A stretch of 64,000 nucleotides of DNA from contig CAVPVY010000005.1 of assembly GCA_963709355.1 (NCBI GenBank), positions 372,001 through 436,000 of the forward strand. The letters are read 5' to 3'. This stretch comes from PLOWO2-12-38-17 sp963709355 (GTDB lineage: Bacteria; Planctomycetota; Brocadiia; Brocadiales; Brocadiaceae). The position numbers were made by a program, and so were the translations under genes. Within the stretch, counting starts at the first letter, position 1, and each line of letters begins with the position of its first letter. Below, piece after piece: positions 27,444-34,745 of this stretch. The notes below the pieces were generated by a model, which worked only from the letters and a program-made list of their open reading frames with translations, was not told where the DNA came from and did not search any database.

Positions 27444-28655
27444 TTATAATCGTGGACGCTCCCTCCCGAAATTTACCTTAATGGCATAAATCAGAAGTCT
27501 TTCGATAAGGGCCTCATCTACTTTTGGATGTGCAGGAACAGTACCAAGAATTTCTTTGACATTTCTATTATCAAAGACAGGTTCTCCGCACGTATAATCC
27601 TGGTATTGCTTAGTAATTCGACTTATTCTTTCTTCCAATTTAGTTGCCGGGAAATTCTTATATTCACAGCTAAGAGTATCAGTATCCATGATCTGAATCC
27701 CTTCCATCTGAATGATTTTAAAGCTAGTTTCCAATAACCAGCCAAGTTTAGGCGGATTAGGATTAACTATGTTAAATGTCTTTCCTACACTTGCGGGGCT
27801 TTCTGCAAGCCGTACAACTATATCAACGATGTAGTCTACACATCCCATGTTCACCGTTGCATTGGCTGACCCACAAATTCTCATTGGGATATGGAGAATG
27901 CCATTTTTCAGTGAAATCCCGTCATCACGGTATAGACAAAGATTATTTGACACTTTGTCCCGCAAGGTTTTAAAACCCATCATATAGTTGTAATAACCAG
28001 TGAATGTTGTAGCAGAACCCGTGTCAGATCTGCCCACAGCAATTCCAATTCGATAAATATTAGTCTTTAGCCCCAGCTTTCTTGTTATATCACGCACCAG
28101 TATTTCCGCCTTAAGCTTTGATTCTTCATAGGGATTACGGAATCTTTGACCGACATCTACATCTTTTTCATATGCTGTCTGCATGCTCCTGTTTAACAGT
28201 CTCGCGCGGTCACCTGCTATGTAGGCTGTACTCATGTAATGAAATTGCTTTACAGAAAAAACCTCAATGAACTGAAGAACATTCTGGGTACCAAGGAAAT
28301 TATCTTTATAAATTTCCAATGCTTCTTCTTTTGCAAATTTGGTATTGCCGGCAACATGCCAGACTTCGAGATCATAGCATTTGAGGACTTCCCTATCTTT
28401 GCTCTTAATCCCCAGTCCCGGCAGGCATATGTCTCCATGGACAACCTTTCCTGAAAAGCCCGGTACAATCTCATTTACACGGCATTCTGCCGTTTTTAGT
28501 CCGATGTTGCGAGCAAGCACAAAAACTGGCAGTGTCCGATATTTAGGCGAGATTGAAAGTCGCTGTAACAGATTGCTGCCAACAAATCCGGTAGAGCCGG
28601 TAAGGAATAGCGCTTTTTTCTGCATAACACAATTTTTTTCGATAAAGCTATGCAT
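27444..28655 (-). CDS. NAD(P)-dependent thioester-reductase-like / epimerase family protein
   Basis: A 403-residue extended short-chain dehydrogenase of the male-sterility/thioester-reductase (NAD_binding_4) type. It has the Rossmann motif LTGSTGFVGSNLLQRL near the N-terminus, VWHVAGNTKF, STAYIAGDR, and a displaced YEESKLKAE as the YxxxK catalytic pair. This family reduces acyl thioesters to aldehydes or alcohols. The substrate is not evident. Starts at 28655 or 28625 (MQKKALFLTG) both lack a good ribosome site. The truncated methyltransferase just upstream suggests a lost biosynthetic partner. Confidence 0.75.
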   Translation of the reverse strand: MHSFIEKNCVMQKKALFLTGSTGFVGSNLLQRLSISPKYRTLPVFVLARNIGLKTAECRVNEIVPGFSGKVVHGDICLPGLGIKSKDREVLKCYDLEVWHVAGNTKFAKEEALEIYKDNFLGTQNVLQFIEVFSVKQFHYMSTAYIAGDRARLLNRSMQTAYEKDVDVGQRFRNPYEESKLKAEILVRDITRKLGLKTNIYRIGIAVGRSDTGSATTFTGYYNYMMGFKTLRDKVSNNLCLYRDDGISLKNGILHIPMRICGSANATVNMGCVDYIVDIVVRLAESPASVGKTFNIVNPNPPKLGWLLETSFKIIQMEGIQIMDTDTLSCEYKNFPATKLEERISRITKQYQDYTCGEPVFDNRNVKEILGTVPAHPKVDEALIERLLIYAIKVNFGRERPRL

Positions 28656-28671
28656 TATTTACGCAACAGGT

Positions 28672-28959
28672 CTAATCAATAATAAGATAGTCTCCTGCGT
28701 ATCCTAAGGGTTTATTTCTACTGCGATAAGCCATGGTACCTTTATCAAGTTCTTTAGCACAGATTTTTGAGCAATGTTTCATTAGATCATACCGGTGTTT
28801 CGGACATGCTAGAGACATTTCATCAGTTTGTTTTAATCTCATATTAAATTGTTTGTCAAAAACCGATGGTTCTTCATTTGTTATAAACGGCAGGTAATTT
28901 GTGAATGTTTCAATCTCCATATTGATCTGAATAGCCTTGTTGGTCATCTTATATCTCAT
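28672..28959 (-). pseudogene. N-terminal fragment of a SAM-dependent methyltransferase
   Basis: A 95-codon frame ends with KPLGYAGDYLIID and a TAG. In methyltransferases of the PhcB / 3-hydroxypalmitate methyl ester synthesis type this GYAGDY segment leads directly into the SAM-binding domain, which is missing here. No continuation was found in any frame before the reductase start at 28655. I conclude that a deletion removed the catalytic part. It could still be translated as a short protein. Confidence 0.6.
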
Positions 28960-29046
28960 TTATATTTGAAACTTCCATTGCCTTAAAGTCTATTTATTGA
29001 GCCAGTTGGTTGAATTCATGCTGAGTGGGCAAAAATAAAAATATCT

Positions 29047-29073
29047 ACCTAATAGGTGTGATAGTATATCTAA
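29047..29073. promoter_or_regulatory. Palindromic operator candidate upstream of the XRE gene
   Basis: ACCTA-A-TAGGT (29047-29057) is a perfect palindrome around one base and is followed by GATAGTATATC. Both are kept in the inverted duplicate (31849-31866). Small XRE regulators commonly bind such sites in their own promoters; autoregulation is inferred. Confidence 0.4.
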
Positions 29074-29165
29074 ATGATTGAATAATACAACAATATTCTA
29101 TCTATGGGTGTGTTTATAATCCTCCCTCAAACAAGGATAATTACCAAAGTTTGAAGGAGGTAATA

Positions 29166-29486
29166 ATGAAAGAATTAAAGTTGTTTGGTCTGAGGATAAA
29201 AGAACTGAGGACAATTAGAAAATTATCCCAAGAGCAGCTTGCGGGGAAAGCCGCTATCAGCCCCAAATATATGAGCAGGATAGAAATGGGACAACAATTC
29301 CCTTCAATTAATGTCATTACAAAACTTGCAAATGTCCTTCAGGTAGAATCGAAAGATTTTTTCGAATTTGCTAATGAAGTTAGAAATACCAAGGAATTAA
29401 AGGAAATCATCAGTGTGTTGCTGAAAGAGACGGATGAGGAACGACTAAGAATTGCTGTAAAAGTTCTGAGGGCATTGGTAAGATGA
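29166..29486 (+). CDS. XRE family helix-turn-helix regulator
   Basis: A 106-residue protein with an N-terminal HTH_3 domain (IKELRTIRKLSQEQLAGKAA, then MSRIEMGQQFPS, residues 9-65). A C-terminal helical part (EVRNTKELKEIISVLLKE) may dimerise. The start is the ATG at 29166, seven bases after GGAGG; an upstream in-frame TTG at 29151 overlaps that site. It probably regulates itself and perhaps the toxin-antitoxin genes beside it. A frameshifted near-copy lies at 31428-31747. Confidence 0.88.
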   Translation: MKELKLFGLRIKELRTIRKLSQEQLAGKAAISPKYMSRIEMGQQFPSINVITKLANVLQVESKDFFEFANEVRNTKELKEIISVLLKETDEERLRIAVKVLRALVR

Positions 29487-29584
29487 GAATGCAGGGGAAA
29501 GAAAAGGGGTACAATCTTTTAAATTGACAAATTTGCTTCGATTGTTTCAAAGATTCTAAAAAATTTTTAGAATTTGTGCTTGAT

Positions 29585-29851
29585 TTATGGAAAATATTTG
29601 TAAATGTCCTTTCTATTCAGAAAACGGACAAAGATTACGGTGTCATTCTCAAGCGCAATGCCAATCCGATAATCTCCTGCTCTCAAGCGAAAGTAATTTC
29701 CACTGCCTTTGAGCTTCTTCAAGTTTGGCATCTCCGATAAAGAATCGGACTTCTCAACCGCTTCGATTATCTCTTTTACGCGCTTCAAAAGTCCTTTATC
29801 CTTAACATTCTTCAGGTCTTTAGCAAAACTATCCCTGAACTCAACTTTCAC
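29585..29851 (-). CDS. RelE/ParE family toxin
   Basis: An 88-residue type II toxin. The fold is recognised from EFRDSFAKDLKNVKDK, the LKGSGNYFRLRAGDYRIGIA segment (Arg-rich strands with GDYRI) and the closing FVRFLNRKDIYKYFP. RelE members cleave mRNA at the ribosome; ParE members poison gyrase. The sequence alone does not decide. The ATG overlaps the antitoxin stop by four bases (ATGA), the usual antitoxin-first operon. Confidence 0.88.
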   Translation of the reverse strand: MKVEFRDSFAKDLKNVKDKGLLKRVKEIIEAVEKSDSLSEMPNLKKLKGSGNYFRLRAGDYRIGIALENDTVIFVRFLNRKDIYKYFP

Positions 29852-30057
29852 TGTGCATCCTCTAAAATCGCAAGTACTTCATCACGCGAAACAACTTTAC
29901 TGCTAAGCCCTTGCTCGATAGCGTGCGATAGAGCAATATCTTCAATTGCCTCTTCTACAATATCTTGCACCAAGTCACGATGCTCTGTGAGGGCTTCAAC
30001 CAAAGCTGATTTCAGCAAATCTTTTAATTTTTCTTCATCAATCGTTGCTGTTGCCAT
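29848..30057 (-). CDS. Antitoxin of the RelE/ParE pair
   Basis: A 69-residue acidic, helical protein (MATATIDEEKLKDLLKSALV... ending VVSRDEVLAILEDAQ) directly upstream of the toxin, overlapping by four bases. Size, charge and position fit a type II antitoxin that binds and neutralises the toxin and represses the operon. The family name is not certain. A GGAGTGG site precedes the ATG. Confidence 0.8.
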   Translation of the reverse strand: MATATIDEEKLKDLLKSALVEALTEHRDLVQDIVEEAIEDIALSHAIEQGLSSKVVSRDEVLAILEDAQ

Positions 30058-30135
30058 ATACCACTCCTCTATTTGATTGCGGATAAATTACGACTTTTAT
30101 ACTGATAAAAGGCTTATAACATTATTTTATATTTC

Positions 30136-30265
30136 TTCTACAATTGTCAGCATATTATCTCATGAAATAGTGGATGTCAAACCAAAAGCTGGCAACGTTA
30201 TGTTGAAAACTTGGAGATATTTTAGATACAAGGAATTTCAATTTGCCCACGAAAGACGCGAAAAT
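30136..30265 (+). repeat. 130-bp direct repeat B, copy 1
   Basis: Positions 30136-30265 match 34332-34461 in the same orientation with about three mismatches and no gaps. Landmarks are TTATCTCATG, GTGGATGTCAAACCAAAAGC and GGAATTTCAATTTGCCCACG. No protein-coding function is evident. It is probably a piece of an inactive mobile or repetitive element. Confidence 0.85.
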
Positions 30266-30365
30266 GGCTTTCGTTTCTTTTTGTGTGTTTTATGGGTAAT
30301 ATGCCACTGCCAGAGACAGCCTAATTACAGACGTTGTTATCAATAGTTTCAAAGAGAAGACAAGC

Positions 30366-30791
30366 CTAATCCTCTGCGCGCGGAATAAAACGTCTCATGT
30401 GCTTGGTCTTGCCCCGCTGATGCTTTATCTCCAACCGGCGGCTCTTTGATGCGAATGTGGGTTTTGTTTTACGGCGCTGCTTGGGCTTCTCGGCTGCCTT
30501 ACGGATTAGCTCGGCCAGGCGAGCAATTGCGTCCTGACGGTTTCGTTCCTGTGTACGGAAACGACGGGCTTCGATAATCAATACGCCGTCTTCGGTAATT
30601 CGTCTGCCAGCCAGGCAAATCAACCGCTTTCGAACATCGTCAGGCAGTGACGATGAGTTTGCCACATCGAAGCGGAGTTGCACAGCGGTGGCAACTTTGT
30701 TGACATTCTGGCCGCCGGGTCCTGGGGCACGAGTGAATTTCTGCTGAATTTCGCTCTCGTCAATTGTGATGGTGCGTGTGATTTGAATCAT
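30366..30791 (-). CDS. arfB: Alternative ribosome-rescue factor / peptidyl-tRNA hydrolase (YaeJ type)
   Basis: ArfB hydrolyses peptidyl-tRNA on stalled ribosomes. The 141-residue protein has the release-factor loop PGPGGQNVNKVATAVQLRFD, with the catalytic GGQ at residues 25-27. It ends in a basic tail (RRKTKPTFASKSRRLEIKHQ, then RGKTKHMRRF) that reads the empty mRNA channel. Its GC content and codon use are visibly higher than those of its neighbours, and it sits inside the inverted-repeat-bounded accessory segment, so recent transfer is likely. Confidence 0.93.
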   Translation of the reverse strand: MIQITRTITIDESEIQQKFTRAPGPGGQNVNKVATAVQLRFDVANSSSLPDDVRKRLICLAGRRITEDGVLIIEARRFRTQERNRQDAIARLAELIRKAAEKPKQRRKTKPTFASKSRRLEIKHQRGKTKHMRRFIPRAED

Positions 30792-30823
30792 GCCTCTACC
30801 TTTTGAAATGCCAATCGGTAATA

Positions 30824-31084
30824 CTATAAGAAGTATGCGGCGTTGGCGATGATGAGGTAAACAACAGCAAAGAACCTACCCACCCAGTTACTCTTATTAT
30901 AGTGGACGACCAGCCACGTACCGCCAATGGACATGCCCAAGGTGATTAATTCAATCTTGTTAAAAATTGAAATTCTGGGGACACCATACTTAATTTTAGG
31001 AATCTTAACTTTTCCTTTGTGGTCCCTTCGGGCCAAGCTTATGCCGACATGGCATGCTCCTGGGATTACCACACGAGTGATCAT
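30824..31084 (-). pseudogene. Fragment of a small membrane protein merged with repeat DNA
   Basis: The frame encodes 86 residues. Its first half (about 30970-31030) lies in repeat A and is probably not native. Its second half (IELITLGMSIGGTWLVVHYN, then WVGRFFAVVYLIIANAAYFL) has two hydrophobic stretches like the C-terminus of a small integral membrane protein. No start or ribosome site is convincing. I regard it as a gene tail joined to repetitive DNA. Confidence 0.45.
30971..31030 (+). repeat. 60-bp direct repeat A, copy 1 (inverted 17-bp copy at 31127-31143)
   Basis: AATTCTGGGGACACCATACT and the following 40 bases recur at 34107-34166 with two mismatches. The first part occurs in reverse at 31127-31143 (AATTAAGTATGGTGTCC). 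The GGGGACACCATACTTAAT core resembles ends that I associate with REP-associated Y1 transposase (RAYT) elements in other genomes; that link is from memory and untested. No transposase is present. Confidence 0.7.
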
Positions 31085-31292
31085 AGCCAGAGGGGAATCC
31101 TAACCGTTTTTTAACACAGAGTCAATAATTAAGTATGGTGTCCACGAAATCCTTCAAGTCTTCTTTAATTTATATCTTTAAAAAGGTTTTGTTTAAGAGT
31201 TTAAGGGCATTTTTAATGATCTGGATATTTTGGTGAGACAATTTTGATAATGGATTCTTTTCACGGATAAAAATCTTCTGAACAAGAACCCT

Positions 31293-31378
31293 CTACTCAG
31301 AAAAGAAATCCCCTACCTTCACCATCAATGCCTCAGCAATTTTTGCAAGAGAATCAAGGCTGACACTTACTGCCACCT
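31293..31378 (-). pseudogene. C-terminal scrap of another XRE regulator
   Basis: Minus-strand codons read VSLDSLAKIAEALMVKVGDFFSE and a TAG (31293-31295). This matches the last HTH helices of XRE proteins (SLDSLAKIAEALGV...). The sequence upstream does not continue the domain. It differs from the two regulator copies flanking it, so a third regulator once stood here. Confidence 0.6.
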
Positions 31379-31420
31379 TTTGAGTTCACTTATAAATTTA
31401 TTATACTGTAATTGTAGCAA

Positions 31421-31885
31421 CGCATCCTCATATTACCAATGCCCTCAGAACTTTTACAGCAATTCTTAGTCGTTCTTCATCCGTCTCTTTCATTAACCCA
31501 TGGATGATTTCCATCAATTCCTTGGTATTTCTTACCTCATGAGCAAATTCGAAAAATTTTTCAACTCTACCTGAAGGGCATTAGCAAGTTTTGCGATGAC
31601 GTTAATTGAAGGGAATTGTTGTCCCATTTCTATCCTGCTCATATATTTTGGGCTGATAGCGGCTTTCCCCGCAAGCTGCTCTTGGGATAATTTTCTAATT
31701 GTCCTCAGTTCTTTTATCCGCGCGCCAAACAACTTTAATTCTTTCATCGTTTCCTCCTTCAACCTTTGGTAATTATCCTTGTTTGAGGGAGGATTATAAA
31801 CACACCCATAGATAGAATATTGTTGTGTTATTCAATCATTTAGATATACTATCATACCTAATAGGTTGATATTTTTGTTTTTGTT
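31421..31885 (-). repeat. Right arm of the ~465-bp imperfect inverted repeat
   Basis: The reverse-oriented counterpart of 29030-29495. It includes the broken regulator copy, its leader and the ACCTAATAGGT palindrome. Divergence is modest (scattered substitutions plus a one-base deletion). Confidence 0.85.
31428..31747 (-). pseudogene. Frameshifted copy of the XRE regulator
   Basis: The first 65 residues are almost identical to the intact regulator at 29166. At the run AATTTTTCG (about 31556-31564) one T is missing relative to ATTTTTTCG in the intact copy. The frame then ends after LKNFSNLLMR at 31532. The original frame continues downstream as EFAHEVRNTKEL... to a TGA at 31428-31430. Shift by slippage in the T-run, natural or by sequencing error, explains it. 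The truncated product still holds the whole HTH domain. Confidence 0.8.
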
Positions 31886-31972
31886 TACTTCATAATGAGA
31901 TGCGGTAAGATAAAAAACAGAGGTAATCTGACATAACATTTCCAATTACTGTCCTACTTTGGAAATCAATAT

Positions 31973-32660
31973 ATGAGAAATGTTGTTTATACAATTTTCC
32001 AGATTATTCTCTATTGGATTGCTTTAGTTGTGTTTAAATTGTTTTTCCATTTTGAGGCACATGAACAAAAAAACCTGAAAGAAGTTGAAGATGGTCCAGT
32101 AATTTTTGTCTCCAACCATGCAAGCTATATAGACGGGGCCATTTGCGGTATTTCGCTGCCCAGAAAAAGGGCTTTGGACTGTGAAATTCTTCCCGCTACG
32201 ATTTTTAACCACAGAAAGATTCTTTCAATGGAAATATTTCCCAATAAATATTTTCTTAAGAACAGGAGGCGCACTCAGGGTAAAAAAGGCAAAGGTAAAA
32301 TATCCCGACGGGCGACACCTCCACGATGCATTGTCAGAGGCATTAAAAATCTTAAGACATGGAGGCAAAATCTGGATATTTCCTGAGGGTACTTTTACAA
32401 GCGACGGCAAGATTCATAAGGGCAGAAAGGGAGTAGCCTTCCTCCATCAACAAACTGGGGTACCTATCGTTCCTGTTGGGATAATAGGATGCTACCATAT
32501 TTTAAATAAAAAGTTGCCATTTTTGCCCTCATTACGGTCTTTGCTCAGACTCAACAGTATCAAGGTAGTCATAGGAAAACCAATCTACACCTTAGGAAAT
32601 GCGAGTTTGGAAGAGGGGTCACGTATCGTGATGGATGAGATTATTAGGCTAATCAATTAG
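31973..32660 (+). pseudogene. Lysophospholipid acyltransferase (PlsC family), frameshifted
   Basis: Two overlapping frames together encode one 1-acylglycerol-phosphate-type acyltransferase. The first (from ATG 31973) has a membrane segment and motif I NHASYID. The second has motif II-like FLRTGGALRV and motif III FPEGTFTSDG, and ends at 32660. The frames fit if one base is surplus near the TTTT run at 32251-32254 (NKYF then LRTGGALRV). This is a real frameshift mutation, a programmed +1 shift, or a sequencing error. It lies 26 bases before the reductase gene, so both probably act in lipid metabolism. Confidence 0.75.
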
Positions 32661-32686
32661 TATGGTACAAGAATACGGGATATTTT

Positions 32687-33847
32687 ATGATAATATACGA
32701 GTCTCTGAGTGATCTTTTCAGGAGATTTGCTCTTGCACCGGCAAAGAAAAATGGGTTTGCATTTATTGGTCATCCAAGAAGTTTTTATGATGCAACAAGG
32801 AAGTTTCCTTTTCTCCGGTGGTTGCCGAAATATGCAGTTGATAGTTTCCTGAGAAATATGTGGCCAGTGACCGCTGCAAAGGTTGAAGGTTTAAAATCTT
32901 TTGAAAATGGAGAGGAAATTCCTGGTTATATAATTGGTGTCCCCTTAACTCCAAAACAAATGATGGAAGATAAAGATCTAGCGAAGAAAAGAATATTGCA
33001 AGCAGTCAAGTTAGCAGAAAAAAAAGGTGCAATCATAGTTGGTCTCGGTGGATTGACCTCTTCTTTGACAGAAGGAGGCACTTATATTATTAAGAATAAC
33101 CGTAATGTTGATATAACCACAGGAAGGTCATATACAGCCCATACAGTTACATCCAATTTTCTCAAACTGGCGGAATATTTTGACATCAGTTTATCCAAAG
33201 GTAAATTTGCTATTGTTGGAGGCGGCGGTTCAATAGGCATTGCCTGTGCAGAAATACTCTTAAAAAATGGCGTCAATAATTTGACACTTATTGATACTCC
33301 TAAGAGAGCGGATACTTTGGAACGAATTATTGAGAAATTGAAGAAGACGGAATCTGAACGGGTTTTGAATATGCAAACTTCACATTACATCAACGACATT
33401 AAAGATGCTGACATAATTATTGCGGCAACAAATGCTCCTGAAGCGATAATAAAGTCCGAACACCTGAGCGCGGGAGCTATTGTTATTGATGATGCACAGC
33501 CATCTGATGTCGATGCTACAGTGTTAAAGGAGCGTGATGATGTGCTGATTATTGAAGGAGGTGTTATCACGGCAGAAACAATTACATACAACATCAACCT
33601 CGGACTCGCCAGTAGGAATGATATATTCAGTTGCCTCGCGGAGGTTTTAACACTTGCAGCACATAAAAAGAGAGGACATTTTACCGTTGGCTGGCTTGAT
33701 CTGAAACTTGTTGATGAAATCCGTGAAATGGGATCGAGGTTAGGTTTTAAATTGGCGCCATTTCAAAATAAATATGGCCATATAACAAAAGATTACTTAC
33801 GAAAGATCAAAGATATAAGAGCGAAGCATAAACGTAACCATCCATAA
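32687..33847 (+). CDS. Acyl-ACP/acyl-CoA reductase-like protein (AAR family)
   Basis: A 386-residue protein related to cyanobacterial long-chain acyl-ACP reductase, which makes fatty aldehydes. Shared features are GFAFIGHPRS, GLGGLTSS, ITTGRSYTAHT, the Rossmann motif AIVGGGGSIGIACAEIL, and FSCLAEVLTLA with Cys316 at the position of the catalytic acyl-accepting cysteine. The product and substrate are inferred. It directly follows the broken acyltransferase gene. A fatty-aldehyde step in membrane-lipid or ether-lipid synthesis is a reasonable guess for this organism. Confidence 0.75.
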   Translation: MIIYESLSDLFRRFALAPAKKNGFAFIGHPRSFYDATRKFPFLRWLPKYAVDSFLRNMWPVTAAKVEGLKSFENGEEIPGYIIGVPLTPKQMMEDKDLAKKRILQAVKLAEKKGAIIVGLGGLTSSLTEGGTYIIKNNRNVDITTGRSYTAHTVTSNFLKLAEYFDISLSKGKFAIVGGGGSIGIACAEILLKNGVNNLTLIDTPKRADTLERIIEKLKKTESERVLNMQTSHYINDIKDADIIIAATNAPEAIIKSEHLSAGAIVIDDAQPSDVDATVLKERDDVLIIEGGVITAETITYNINLGLASRNDIFSCLAEVLTLAAHKKRGHFTVGWLDLKLVDEIREMGSRLGFKLAPFQNKYGHITKDYLRKIKDIRAKHKRNHP

Positions 33848-34106
33848 ATATTAACTATTCTCTCTGGAATCCGTTTAGACAGGACTGATAGGATTTACAT
33901 CATTTTATCTTTTGTATTTTTCTATTCACTTTTAAATTTACATCGAAGAAAAATTTCTAAATCTCTTCTCAATGGAATAGTGTTTTGAATAGTTCTTTTT
34001 TTAAAGAACCATAAATAATCATTATTTATCGTTAACAAAGGAAAACCATGAATGAAGCGGTTAGTTGCTGTAATCTATGTTTCCATTGTTATATTTATTA
34101 CCGTGA

Positions 34107-34166
34107 ATTCTGGGGACACCATACTTAATTTTAAGAATCTTCACTTTTCCTTTGTGGTCCCTTCGT
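34107..34166 (+). repeat. 60-bp direct repeat A, copy 2
   Basis: Same orientation as 30971-31030, with two mismatches and no gaps. Here A precedes B by 165 bases, whereas around 30-31 kb B precedes A by 705 bases, so the two loci are rearranged pieces of the same material. Confidence 0.85.
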
Positions 34167-34331
34167 GGAATCAGAGAAATGCAAAGTTAGACAGAATGGA
34201 GTCTTTCAAATTGACGCCATTAGTCAACAATAAAGATTTTATCTTTCTAACCCCTCGGATTAAAGACCCCTATGAACCCTCCAAATTATGGATGCTCAAT
34301 AAGGTTGCGATGGCCAGTAATTTTATCTTTG

Positions 34332-34461
34332 TTCTACAATTTTCAGCATATTATCTCATGACATAGTGGATGTCAAACCAAAAGCTGGCAACGTTATGTT
34401 GAAAACTTGGAGATATTTTAGATACAAGGAATTTCAATTTGCCCACGAAAGATGCGAAAAT
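34332..34461 (+). repeat. 130-bp direct repeat B, copy 2
   Basis: Matches 30136-30265 with about three mismatches and no gaps. It ends about 45 bases before the thrC promoter. Confidence 0.85.
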
Positions 34462-34504
34462 AGTGAAATGGCTTTCGCCACTTTGTGTTTTTTTAGTTTA
34501 ATAA

Positions 34505-34533
34505 TTGACATAATATATACTTTTAGTTAAAAT
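34505..34533 (+). promoter_or_regulatory. Sigma70-like promoter of the thrC-moaD transcript
   Basis: TTGACA (34505-34510) and TAAAAT (34528-34533) with an exact 17-base spacer. They lie a few bases before the riboswitch P1 stem, so transcription starts just ahead of the aptamer. Confidence 0.75.
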
Positions 34534-34546
34534 TCTACCATAGTTC

Positions 34547-34719
34547 ATCTTATCAAGAGTGGCAGAGGGACTGGCCCTATGAAGCCACAGCAACCGGTCT
34601 TGTTGTAGTAATAATTGACAAGATGCTGGTGCTAATTCCTGTCTCGGTTGTTGGGAAGAGATAAGATAGGAACATGAGAAAGCCTCTTCCTATCTTACTA
34701 AATGGAAAGAGGCTTTTTT
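34547..34719 (+). promoter_or_regulatory. SAM-I (S-box) riboswitch with transcription terminator
   Basis: The leader has the S-box core CTTATCAAGAGTGGCAGAGG, GAAGCC, CAGCAACCGG and GGTGCTAATTCC. P1 pairs ATCTTATC (34547-34554) with GATAAGAT (34660-34667). TAAGATAGGAA (34662-34672) can instead pair with TTCCTATCTTA (34687-34697) to form an antiterminator. That excludes both P1 and the terminator (AAAGCCTCTTCC, then GGAAAGAGGC and a T6 run, 34679-34719). High SAM should therefore switch the downstream genes off. All three mutually exclusive stems are visible. Confidence 0.96.
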
Positions 34720-34745
34720 ATTTGTGTGACATTTGGAGGAAAAAA

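Larger units (their letters stand above)
29030..29495 (+). repeat. Left arm of a ~465-bp imperfect inverted repeat
   Basis: This segment (regulator gene plus its promoter region) reappears in reverse orientation at 31421-31885. Matching landmarks are the palindrome ACCTAATAGGT (29047-29057 and 31856-31866), the CACCCATAGATAGAATATTGTTGT-like stretch before the gene, and the whole reading frame. The arms enclose 1.9 kb with a toxin-antitoxin pair and arfB. Confidence 0.85.
33848..34504. other. Intergenic mosaic upstream of the SAM riboswitch
   Basis: It contains the perfect palindrome ATAAATAAT-C-ATTATTTAT (34011-34029), a GTTCTTT/AAAGAAC hairpin (33992-34009), repeat A copy 2 (34107-34166) and repeat B copy 2 (34332-34461). 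A 104-codon frame (34052-34366) begins with a signal-like peptide (MKRLVAVIYVSIVIFITV) but then runs through both repeats, so it is probably a chimera of a broken small exported protein and repetitive DNA. Confidence 0.5.

Noticed and set aside
29030..31885. Possible CRISPR or integron array suggested by repeated sequence
   Set aside because: The repeats are two long inverted arms and isolated patches, not short regularly spaced units, and no cas or integrase gene is present.
34052..34366. A 104-codon plus-strand frame with a signal-like start
   Set aside because: Its body is repeat A, unrelated sequence and repeat B read through in one frame. It is listed only as part of the mosaic intergenic region.
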